Assembly: GCA_000507305.1 (NCBI GenBank)
Contig: DF239254.1
Span: forward strand, 127,455-191,454
Length of the DNA stretch: 64,000 nt
Direction: 5' to 3'
From: Breviolum minutum Mf 1.05b.01
Lineage: Eukaryota > Sar > Dinophyceae > Suessiales > Symbiodiniaceae
The translations under genes were made by a program, and so were the position numbers. Below, piece after piece: positions 53,460-64,000 of the stretch. Below the pieces are notes generated by a model. It was given only the letters and a program-made list of their open reading frames with translations, had not been told where the DNA came from and did not search any database. Position 1 is the first letter of the stretch. Each line of letters begins with the position of its first letter.

Positions 53460-55228
53460 TCTGATCCGCTTGGAGGAGACAACAACCGAAACAGTGAGCA
53501 ACAATATGGCTATGGCTACAACCAAAAATTGTGGTTCCAAATAGACCATCAAGTTGGTCCTGTATGTTCAATCATATTATGTAGGCAGTAAACTAGTGCT
53601 ATAGATGACGGTAGGTCAATTTTTGGGATGCAATGGTTTGGAGCCACAGCCATATCAAACAAAATGGGTATAACCAGGTAGGGCAGTAAACAAGTGCAAA
53701 CAAGACAAGACTTTGAATATTGCTATGTATACTGTATACTAGAGAATGCACTAAATCTTTTCGAGCATTTCACAAACTTCTATACAAAATCCCATCAGGA
53801 CAGCAGCTGTGAATATTTAATACGCTTTGCACAGCATGGCAGGCTACTTGCGACAGCCTTGGACCTGCCGGTCGTGCTCGCCTGGTGCCTCCTGATACAG
53901 ATCTCAGCTTCGCCAGAAACATAGGCTTTTCGATCGACAGCTTCCTACGCAAGGTACAAAGTGCATCCTACGCACGGTTGTCCAAGTTTCAGCGACAGCT
54001 TCCCAAAGTCTGCGGCTGAAACCTGAATTATGCAGTCAATCATTTCCTTGGCGCATTCCAGGTAGATTCAAGGCATTTCATTGCTGTTTCCGAAAGTCCT
54101 GCTTTCCTTTTTTTTGTCACCTTTCGCAGATCATTTGCATTGCAGATATTCTTCAGATGTTATGTCTCTATGGTTTTGGGCATTCTGACACTGTGACATT
54201 GATGGTTTGAAAATAGATATCTAGGTCTCAGCAAAGCTTGCAAGTCTCAGCAAATACCCGTTTGCCCCTCCAGAGGTGGGAGAGACAGTCATGGTTTGCC
54301 AGCACCATACTTCTATGAGTTTCTATGTATATGATGTAGATATGCTTCATTGATCTGCATTGGCATTTCTATATACTGCAATAGGATCCTTAGCTGGCAA
54401 AGGATTCCCACAAGATTCCAAAACGTCTCCCCAGTATTCAGACGGCAATAGCATTTTGATGTCCATTGCATTGTCGGACATCACGCAGGCAATCTCAGAA
54501 AATGGCTGCTTGGTTGAGGACATGACAGCAGTTTGTGTGTTGCCCCAGATGTCTTTGTTTTTATCAAACAACTAAACAACTGTTGATTAGTCACAGGAGC
54601 TGTCAAAAGGTTGGCGTTTTCCCATGACCCAGGTCGTGAGAGCCTTGACTTCTTGGAGGGTGTTTCCCGGAGGGAAGCTGCTCAGGAAGGGCAGAGAGTG
54701 GATTTGCCATGGGTACTTTGGGATGAAATGTGAAGATCTTCCAAAATTCATGAACAGTTTGTTTTAAAATATTGAAGATTGATGAAGATTCGAAGAAGTG
54801 CGAGGGAAATTTGCTTGTCATGGCTGTTACTGTTTGTTGCTCGCTAAGGGGGAAACTTCTTCACTTGTGCGTCTCACTGTTCTGACATTCCTGTTGGTGC
54901 CAGGAAGAGAATGACACATTGCTTGCCCAACGACGCATATCTGGTTTTTGGCCCAGGAATCTGACAGCTGCTTTATATTATCCTGCGTCTAAGCAAATAT
55001 CCTTCGATTTAGTGCTCGCAACGCAGTACTTATTGCGTGGCGCCTGTTGTCATCACCAGTTCACTGGCATTTCACGCGCCAAGGTGAGCCCCGAGTGTTG
55101 TCGAAGCGTCCCATTCTCGGCTTTGACCATCACCTCGTCGGAAACTGTTTGGGAGATGAATGCACCAGAGGTCTTCCAGATGCGGTGCTTCAAGACAAGG
55201 ATTGTCGACGATTGTTGAAGGCGTGATT

Positions 55229-55269
<41 letters not shown>

Positions 55270-58199
55270 CCTGTGTTGGTCGATATTTCTTTCATTCGTT
55301 TCCAAGTGTTCCACAGGTGGTAGGCCAAGGAAGGTGCGGGAAGCATTTAACAGCCAATCCAGAAGAGATCTTTGATGTGAACGGAACATAAGAGAATCAA
55401 AATCTAATATTTTCCCCATTTGCTTGAGCTTGAGGGTGCCTCGTTCCTGTTTCTTAAAAAGGCGCTACCGGATCTCCAAGCTGCAGATTTGGAGAAATTG
55501 TTGTCAGGGTCTTAGGTGTAGAACACTTATATAGGAATGGAAGTCCCCAAAGCCAGCACTTTTCGTTGCATCTTTTTGCTCATCTGCAGTGTAGTGTAGA
55601 TGTTGCATCTCTGATTTTGTGATTTTTGTTATGATTAGTTGTTCTGTACTTCCCTCACCATCCCTCAGTGACGGAGAGTTTGCAATCAGAGCAAAAGCCT
55701 TAGGCGTGCGAATCTTGTGGAAGAATTTGCTGGTGATACATCGCTACAAAGGATGTTAGGGCAGCCCAGCTTCAAGGATTTCGAATCATTTGAAGGGTGC
55801 ATTTTTGATTTGGGCGTTGTGTAACATGGGACATGTTTGCATAATGTTTCCATGTGTCGGCATATTGGTTTGCCATGCCAGAAAAAACTCGCAATGTTGG
55901 ATTGAACATGAGGCTCGACTGTTTTCGCGATCAGGAGGTTTTGGAGGAGATTCGTTGCCATGTTGGAATGATTGCCATTGTCAGTATGCTCAATGGCCTT
56001 TGGTGGCCATGAATGAAGGGGCTAAATGTCTCTGAATCCAAGACGAGGAGCAAGCTTGCACAGACTTTCGTAGGCGGGAAATTTGAGCTGCAGCAGTGCT
56101 GAGTGATGCTGAGTGCAGAGTGCCGGCAGAGTTTTTCAGTTCAGTGCATAGGTCAGCATCTATTCAGCCAGGTCCACCACTTACTTTAGTTATCAAGAAT
56201 CAACGATAGGTTTCAGGTTTCTTGCAGGATCTGCTTGAGTCGGCATGCTTTTTTGATGGCCTGAGGCCTGATCAAGGAGCCTACATCAAGCTTGCCACAG
56301 TCTCAAACATCACAGCTGTCTTTTGCCTCGCTGGAAGTGAACATGCACTGAGCAAGGAACAAGTCCCGATCCAGCATGCTGCCAGTCATCAATGGAGAGT
56401 GCGAAGCCTACTCACAACGTTGCTGCGCTTGTACTGGCTGAAATATTCTGAAATAGTATTTGACGCAAGCACAGGTGTCCAAGGATGATAAATGAATCTC
56501 GTGGCGGTCGTGTAGCACTCAGTTTGCTCAGCCAGTGAGTGATTGTCCTTGGTAACGAAGTTGAAAGTCATTGGTGGTTGAGGACGCAAGCCACCTGGTC
56601 CTCTCTCTGAGATTCTTTGCGCAGTTGGATCCTCAGCTGTTTGGCTTCAGTATCGGCCAAACGTTGTCAGTTCTCCTTGGTTCTCCATGTTTTTCCCTGG
56701 TTCTGAAATTCACCTTGACACATACAGGCAGTCACTGCGAAGGAACCGTGCTGCCCTGAGGAGTCATCATTTCAATTTTCAATCAGCAAATTTGTAATGT
56801 CATCAACAAGGAAGTAGAAAGGAGTCCAGAGATGAACAGTATTGAGGACAATCAAGGGCTGTGTGCAAGAGCAAGAATGAACTACATCTACGCAAACTGT
56901 GTTTTACCAATGTTTTACCATCTAAGTGGGGGAACACCACAGGTTGTCACTGCAGCGATCAGTTCGAAGACCGCAAACTATCACTCGCTCATCACGGAGC
57001 CCAGCGACCAATTTGCGGAGCAACTTAAGAGGCTCATTGGAACACCTGTCATAGCTGTCAGCATCGATCTCTGAAATTTAATGTGAACATTCTCACCCCC
57101 AAATTGCAACTTTTGGTCCACAGAAATACGGCAGATAGAGATTTTTTGGTGTTTCTTGGATGTTTGCAGCCAAAACCAACGCATCTTGACCTGTTGATTC
57201 AACACAGCTGAGTAATGTGAGAGGTGTCGTCCTCGGAGCTTCCACTTTGACATCCTTTCTCTCCAAGACTTCAAGCTGTAACCTCAGACAGGTACTGTAG
57301 CAAGTGAAAGCAGAATAAGTCAGATGGCTTGGGAAAATATCCAAAGGACAATTGCTTGCACACCTTGCCGTACATCTATTCGTGCATAATCATCTTGAAT
57401 TGGTTTCTTTACTATCCGCTTTTTCGCTACCTCTTGGGCATGCACAATGCAGCTTGCGTAGCCCACCAGGCTCGGCTCCTTGACTAAGGTCACAATCACA
57501 AGTCATTGGTTGACGTGAAAGAAGCCAAAGTCCTTGCTGCAAGCTGAGCAAGGTAAATGCACAGGTCATGAATGGTAATGGAAAATTGACAATGATTGAC
57601 ATATTATATCTCCTGCTTGTCTGTTTCTTTTCGTTTTGATTTCGATCCATTGCTATGAAGTTTCCCAATTGCTGCGCAAGCGGTGGCCACTTTTAATTGG
57701 ACCTTGCTAGGATGCCTTTGAGGCATCCATGCTATGAGACATGTTTTTGAAATGCTTTTGTATAGATTCTATTGTCATATTATGCTGGATTTTGAAACGC
57801 TGCAAAAGATTGAGGCAAATGGCGTTGTGATGCCAGTTCCTCGGTTTGTGCCGGTATCTCAGGGGGCTCATGGGGGCTCGCATCAGTCGTGGAAACATGT
57901 GTGGTTCAACTGTCGCCAAGGACACACGGGACTGCATGGAGTTTCTGGATTGCTTCAATTTGAGTTCCACAAAATTCAGGTCCATGAAGAGAACGGCCAG
58001 TAGATCACGAGTTGCAGCCTTGGTCAAACAGCAACGACATCATGAAAGCCCAAATGTTGCGGCTTCCCAGGCGTTGCCTGAACTTCCTGAAGTAGCAGCC
58101 TCAGCTCAGCTTCAGCACCGACCCAACCCGGCTGCATTGGCGCTTAGGTCAAAGGCGTTCTTGAGGGTCAAGGCCACTCATGCATCAGACAGAACTTAA
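53460..58199 (+). CDS. Unrecognised multi-exon gene(s)
   Basis: Protein-like exons: about 54385-54530 (GSLAGKGFPQDS, ILMSIALSDITQAISENG), 55085-55225 (RVLSKRPILGFDHHLVG in one frame; a second frame is also open), 55685-55794 (RANLVEEFAGDTSLQRML, FKDFESFEG), 55935-56005 (EVLEEIRCHVGMIAIVSML), 56228-56400 (LLESACFFDGLRPDQG) and 56944-57050 (SSKTANYHSLITEPSDQFAEQL). A frame open to TAA at 58197-58199 ends with an Ala/Pro/Gln-rich tail (ASQALPELPEVAASAQ), possibly the C-terminus. No known domain was recognised. All pieces are on the + strand with AG|G acceptors. Confidence 0.4.
55231..55264. repeat. GT dinucleotide microsatellite
   Basis: About 16 GT units, in a probable intron just after the 55085-55225 exon candidate. 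Confidence 0.95.
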
Positions 58200-60660
58200 A
58201 CGATATCAATGGAAGTGTCCACAAGACATGTACGTATGTATACATACGTATATGTGATTATATATGCGTAGGTATATATGAAGTTTGTATCCTGAGTATA
58301 TGATGAATTGATATTCATTGTATATACACAGAGAACCACTAACGTAGCCAACGCGAGATATGATGACATCCAGCAAAGCGAGACTTCTGGCTTTCAGCAC
58401 CGGAATGCTTGCTTAATCTTCCTGTAGCTTCGGCCCTCTTTTCAGGCTCTAGACTTGCAGACCAAAAAGATGCCAGGATCTCAGCACAAAAGCCATTCAA
58501 AAGGCGTTGAAACCTTCAACTCATAGCAAACCAAGAAGACATGCAAGCATTACGGCTAGGTGGGGGAGTCTCCCAAGGCCAAAGCAGATTTTTGGCAGCA
58601 CTACTGTTTTGTTTTGGTAGTTTGTTGAGTCCGTTGGATCAAGATCAAGATCTTCATGACCCTTTGAGTTAACCATCAAGTTAGAGTTGATTGCTTGCTC
58701 AACTTGTTCGAGTTTGAAGATGTTTCATTTTAGGCCTATCATGCTTCTGCAACAAACCTCAAGTTTGACATAGAGCTCTGACATCCAGCTTTGCACTCAA
58801 GCAGACGAGCCTGGCAATCGAATGATTGACTTCGCTTGACTGTGACATGAGGGTGCAGTCAAGACCAGGGCATCCACAGATAAAGCTTTATATTTATGAT
58901 AATGATTTATAATATAAGTGTATATAATTACCTTTGGTTTGCAGATTTGGGATCATCCAGTGTTCAACTAGAAATATTATTTCTCATGTTCCTGGCTTGT
59001 AGTCCTGAGCCTTGTGGTTGCTGGGTCTGAAGTGCTAGCCCCAATGTTTTCAAAGTGAACCAAGAGTCAGAGTCAGCTATTGTTTCTCAGTCTTCCGGCG
59101 TCGAAGAAATGGCTCTGAGAGCCATGTAAAAGAAGCCATGTCATCACTGCCCAAGGCAGCGTGCTACCTTTCTCTCAGAGTGATCACCTATCATCACTTA
59201 TCAAGAGACTCTTGTGAAGTATGACAACCTGAGTTTGGATTTGGTGTTTGTACTTTGGAATTGGTGACTCACTTCATGAATGTGCCATTAGGTTGGTTCT
59301 AGACTGCGAAGCACTCTAGAAATCTTTATAATTCGTGCAGGTGTCACCAAAGTTTTGCTTGAACACAGTTCAGCCAGAATTGGAGTCCACATTTTCCAGT
59401 TGTTAATTTGACCACCAGCTGAAAGTCCGGCTGGTTTCTTGCGAGGGGATAATGTACTCAGCGCAAGCTGAACTTCATGCCCGATCGGGCAAAAAGATTG
59501 CTATGTGCAGAAAGGCATCTTTTTTAATTTTAGAATCCAGATTTCAAAACAGCATCGGAGATTGTAGACTATTTTGTCCTGTTTGCAGATGTGGAAGCAG
59601 CATCGAGAGTCCATCCTCAAAAGCCTCCAGGCCCTGAAAGTCAATATTTGCTGTAGATTTGTGCAGTGGAAAGGCTGAAACAATTTTTTGCAAAAAAATC
59701 CGGAGACCCTCATGTTTCGCCTTTTCTTCGGCAGAACTGTGGGCTTCACCTTTACTGCTTCTACAGTCGAGATAGAGACCAGATCTTGGCCTGGCACTTG
59801 CTGTTTTGTACTCTTAATGGACAAAACCCTTCACAAATACCAGTTTGATTTATTTTGATATCATGAACATCCTTCCAACTACGATGATTTGACATGATTT
59901 GATATACCTATACGTGTATAAACCACTGGCAACCCGGATTTTGTCCATCAACAGTAGTGCATCTTTCTCAGGTGCCGAGCAAGTTAGGCTAGGCTGGCGG
60001 ATGTGCAATTGCTGAGGTCAAGATTGGTGCTACCGCACAAAAGCTCAGGGATACAGCAGCTAGGCAGGGCAGATTTGTACATCCTTGATCCGGATTTAAT
60101 CATAGGTTTATCAGATGTTTATGCCATAAACGCAGCAGACTTGACAGGAGAAAGTACAAGCTGCAACTGAAAAAGGACTGTGTTGCCAGCATTGCCATTT
60201 TTTGTTGGACACAAATCCTGCGGATCGCTCTACTCCGTGCTTAGAAACCCAACTGAAAGGAATATCTCAGTGCATATGCGGAGTTCCGTCATGACTATCC
60301 CGGAAGGCCAAGCTGGACAAAGAAGCTGATATGTTCATGTGTTCCTCTCGGAAAGCAAAATCGACGTATTTCGACGTATTCCATAGTTGATCGTTGCATC
60401 ATTCACGATGCATCCCTTTTTCAACCGGACTTCCTGTACTGTACTAGCCTGTTCGACAGGACAACTCACCTAGCATATGTGTACAACGTATGTACAACGT
60501 AGAAGCCGTTTGGATCATTTTGAATCACTTTGGATCAGTGCAAGTATTTGCCGTTGGAGTATCCTACAAGAATCTCAGTGCCATTCCACAGTGCTTGATG
60601 ATGCTTGATGGACTGAAATCAAGAAGAGATTTGAAAGATAAACTTCGATATTGAATCCAA
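58200..60660. other. Mostly non-coding stretch
   Basis: Few signs of coding. Weak exon candidates are at about 58447-58500 (ALDLQTKKMPG) and 59587-59640 (MWKQHRESILKSLQALK). AT-rich words occur at 58225-58325 and 58890-58935. No RNA gene or repeat array seen. Confidence 0.45.
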
Positions 60661-60839
60661 CGGTTGGATAAGATTGGATGTTACAGTCCGAGATCACATC
60701 GGGCTACTTCCAGTTTTTGTATTGTCTCCAGGCCAGAATTTCGCTTCAATGACAGACGCATCATCTCCCACATCTACCAGACTCACACAGAGGATCACAA
60801 CGCCTTTCATATCCTTTTATATGTTCTGCATTGTTTCTC

Positions 60840-61100
60840 ACATTGTTTGATGTTAAAGATATGACGAAATATCACACGCAACGAGGACAGTCTGGATGGC
60901 AGCAATATCTTCAAGATCTCGGACAAGTGCTGGCCTTTGCAATGAACAATGCATCTGCCTGCAGTTTCGAGATACGTTGTGATGCGGTGCGTTCATATTT
61001 GTACATACTGCTTGGGTTGTCCAACCCAAGGGTGAATTCTAACAGTGCATATCTTTCAATTATTGTGCCAAAGATTTCTGACATGTTTCTTCAGGATTGA
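60840..61100 (+). CDS. Weak exon candidate
   Basis: A + frame reads WQQYLQDLGQVLAFAMNN and then a hydrophobic stretch to a stop at about 61098. Composition is plausible, but no splice-bounded exon or family could be shown. Confidence 0.2.
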   Translation, partial: TLFDVKDMTKYHTQRGQSGWQQYLQDLGQVLAFAMNNASACSFEIRCDAVRSYLYILLGLSNPRVNSNSAYLSIIVPKISDMFLQD

Positions 61101-62640
61101 CTTAATCCATCACATCATCCAGTCGAAGGACAAGGATTGTGCAGGCAGGAAGCTCCAAAATTGTGCTGAGTGAGCAATCAGATGACCTTTGAATGTTTCA
61201 TTGCTTTGGTAAGTTGGTCCAACTTGAGAGGCATCAATCCATCTCGACTCTTGCATCAGGGAGAAGTGAAGGCACTGACAACTGAGCATTCAGAATCAAT
61301 AATCAATGTTACTTTTTAATCATTTAGATCCATAGCGAAGGGTGAATGGAAGTAGATTTGGTGGTGAAAGCCAGAAATCTTGTACTAGGCATATTTCCCT
61401 ATCCATGATGCTGCTGGCATTGCAAAGATCAAGGAGTTTCAGGCCTTGGCACTGTTGATACAAGAATTTGCCACGTGAAATATGCAGTCATTGTGAATGA
61501 TTGATTCATTGATTGATTGAAAGAAAGAAAAAAGAAAGAAAGAAAGAAAGATAGGTAGGTAGATAGATAGATAATAGATAGATATAGATAACTGACATAC
61601 TAAGCGAAAAGAATTGATATCAGTTGAGACAGCTCGGAGATTAATTTGAGATCAGTTGATGTGTCTCAAAGCAGATTCTGAAGCATCAAGTTCACCTTGC
61701 CAGTGGAAATGGTTTTGGCCTGATGAAGAACACGCCAACCTCTTGCGAGACTATTTCGGGGACAAGGCCAAGTGAAGAGAAACAAATTTCAACACAAATC
61801 TCGCTCTGCTGGCCTTCATGTGGTTGGAAAGGCAGTTGCGATGTACTGTAATTAGCGATTCTTGGGTTGACTGCTGGTCGAATGTTGCCCAGATTGCCTT
61901 CTACTTCTTGTGGATGGCTTTCTACTTGAAATGGCTCATGCCACTTGCAGCTCTAGGCCCGACATGACATCATGACAAACAGATTTGGCAGTTGCAGCAA
62001 CTGGTGTCTTCAAGTGTTCCATTGCCATCCGTCCTAGTTTTCTCCAGGCCTGTTTCTGCAGTTCATTGACTGGTGCGTTGGTTTCCTAGAAACTTCAGAG
62101 AATCACAATCCCTTCCATTTCACAGACATGATAGCGAAAGGATTGTGAAAGGGTGGACACTTCAATTGCCGCTTCACTTTCTGCTAAGATCCTAGGCTCG
62201 AACACCCGACAATCCAACGGCGATCCCCTTTTGCGTACGCCGATGCGCAAACATGTTTCAGCAGAAAGAGTTGCGCCATCATGAACTTATGAAAGCATGA
62301 TGTATCATGATATCTATGACAATCTATGATCAAACCAATGCAAATCAGATTCTCATATTTGCAGCAAACAAAGTGATTTTGCGCATACAGGTACTGATGA
62401 GTGTTTGGTGCCTGGCTCTTCCACATTTCTGGCGCCGCCAAGAGGCAGCACATTGGTCCACAGAGACAGCTGTTTATGGCAGGAGAATTGGAATTATCTC
62501 TGTGACAGGGGGACACGAATCATTGACCCGTGATAGGCAAAATATGCCATTGCTTGGGGTAGCTTGGATTTGGCCTGGGCCCACAGACTGGGGGGAGTTG
62601 GACCACAATTTCGTTCCCTTTGATAAAATTGTCGTTCAAT
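61101..62640. other. Non-coding stretch with a GAAA/GATA microsatellite
   Basis: No supported exon. At 61521-61590 a (GAAA)n run passes into (GGTA)n and (GATA)n; a short (GATT)n run precedes it. Confidence 0.55.
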
Positions 62641-62651
62641 GATGCGCCCAG

Positions 62652-63945
62652 GTGGAGCAACTAGAACCACACCGGCCAGAACATTGGGGAGAACAGCTGA
62701 TCAATCCAGTCACTTCACAGGTGAAAGTTGGGATGAAAATTCATGACAAGTCGTACTTGACAGGATTGCTTATGGAGAATGGAATTATATGGAAAATGCC
62801 ATGAAAATGCCATGGAATTGCAGGTTGTTAAGTGAAGTTTCTGTGAGTTTCTTGTTTCGCCGTGCCAGGTGGAGCCATACTATCCAGTGGCCAAGCGTCG
62901 ATTCAAGTACAGACCTCCTGACCTGCAATCTCTTCGTTGTGAAGATTGTTTTCATTTTTTTCTACCATCTCATGTTCGAACATGCTAGTGCCCAATTACG
63001 GTACAGAGTACTCCGTTGGTATACAGAACAATTGTGCAAATTGTTAAACATGCTTCTGACATGTTCGTCCTTAATTGTTTTGAGTCACATCAGTGCCAAA
63101 TGCACCATGTGGATCAAGCAAAGGTTGCTTAGCAACAAATGACGGATTTACTATCATATACATCATATCCACACTCATTCTGCGGGAATGATGTGTTGGA
63201 GGATTCCGATCGCGTCCAGTCTGGCTATATCAGAAGAAGCGAGGAGGTCACCGAGGCTGACAGTCCTAGCTTGATTGGTGGGGACAGTCCAGGCTCCCAG
63301 CTCACATCGCTCGAAAGACTGGAGTTGCAAAAGCTTCGACAAGAAGTCGCAGAATTACGGACAGAACTGGCAGCCAAGCATGATTTTGCTGCGCATGAAA
63401 GCCCTTTTGCAGCAAGTGCTTCCAGTTGTGCCGCAAGTGCTTCAACTTTTCCAAATTCTTCTCCAGCCGAGACGTGCTCACATTCAAGCTTTCGAGATGT
63501 ACTGAGCCCTACCAGCACTGGCTTTGGCCAATCACCTTGTAGCCCTGCAAAAACTGAAAGATGGGACTGGGTACTGCAAGAACGTGCTTATAGTTTTGCT
63601 CGTGACTTCTTTTTGGACGCACCTGGTCAGCATACACGGAGGGAACTTCGAACTGCGCTCGAGCAAACTGAAGACATTGCTGTCTTTTTCTCAGAGCATT
63701 ATCCCAGTTTCTTCAATGGCAACCCTACTGAAGTTGTAGGTTGGGATGACTTCGTTCAAGCTTATGTGCAGCACTGCAAGAAGAGTAAGCCTATGTCAAC
63801 GACGCGGAGAATCAGCGATGCCCGCAATTCCGAAGCTACTGAAACTTGTGCTTCAGAGTTCGATGCAATTCTTCAAAACCCAGAGTTCTTATCATCGCAC
63901 CTACAGCCGCAGGACGATACAGGGGATTTTCACCAGGAGTTGTGA
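62652..63945 (+). CDS. Unrecognised multi-exon gene with coiled-coil terminal exon
   Basis: Two short exons, about 62652-62718 (EQLEPHRPEHWGEQL, ending tcacag) and about 62870-62938 (VEPYYPVAKRRFKYRPP), both begin cag|gtgga. They look like one protein with a terminal exon that runs to TGA 63943-63945. The last exon holds an acidic Ser-rich part (EEVTEADSPSLIGGDSPG), a coiled coil (LERLELQKLRQEVAELRTEL), a low-complexity Ala/Ser stretch and a helical C-terminal part (WDWVLQERAYSFARDFF, then AVFFSEHYPSFFNGNP). The frame is open from ATG 63139, but the exon may begin later. The family is not recognised; the function is unknown. Confidence 0.55.
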
Positions 63946-64000
63946 CGTTGCCTCAATGGGAAGATTCATCTCAACGCAAACATAGGTACTGTCATTTCAT

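Overview
The window looks like nuclear DNA of a dinoflagellate, most like the Symbiodiniaceae. Four things support this. (1) Genes are broken into many short exons whose acceptors read AG|G and whose donors are often GC or GA instead of GT. (2) A degraded 3' end of the dinoflagellate spliced leader (6951-6962) lies just upstream of an intronless gene. (3) The phosphatase N-terminus carries a peridinin-plastid style F-V-A-P motif. (4) Every coding stretch I could recognise is on the + strand, as in dinoflagellate unidirectional gene arrays. Introns and spacers are full of low-complexity repeats.

Layout, left to right. 1-16903: many small exons encoding HEAT/armadillo-like helical repeats (gene open at the left edge, last exon ending 16903). 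An intronless PPP-type phosphatase retrogene (7003-8598) sits inside one of its introns. 17563-21412: a CAMK/CDPK-like Ser/Thr kinase in many exons with an N-myristoylation-type start. 21465-25060: short exons of unrecognised protein(s) and two degenerate minisatellites. 25681-27809: an intronless membrane protein (signal peptide, two Cys-rich apple-like modules, one membrane segment, vWA domain), split by an apparent one-base slip in an A7 run. 28149-41185: one or more multi-exon coiled-coil genes, with a PDZ-like module near 38.6-39.1 kb and a long last exon with a Ser/Pro-rich tail; an intronless 2OG-Fe(II) dioxygenase with a CCCH zinc finger (36406-37497) is nested inside. 42112-43560: a TerD-family gene whose nine exons could be joined by hand. 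43.7-49.6 kb: unassigned exons. 49641-53123: a TTLL4/5-like tubulin polyglutamylase, with an intron holding a 40-unit decamer satellite and an apparent extra C in its main exon. 53.4-58.2 kb and 62.65-64 kb: unassigned exons; 58.2-62.6 kb is mostly non-coding.

The genes do not form one pathway. The two main structural messages are these. Intronless genes produced by cDNA recycling are nested, on the same strand, in intron-rich hosts. Many introns have 3-6 identical bases spanning donor and acceptor (AGGC..AGGC, CAGGAC..CAGGAC), which explains the GC/GA donors and resembles a target-site duplication. Exon joins were made by eye from reading frame, AG|G acceptors and family conservation; no alignment or transcript was available.
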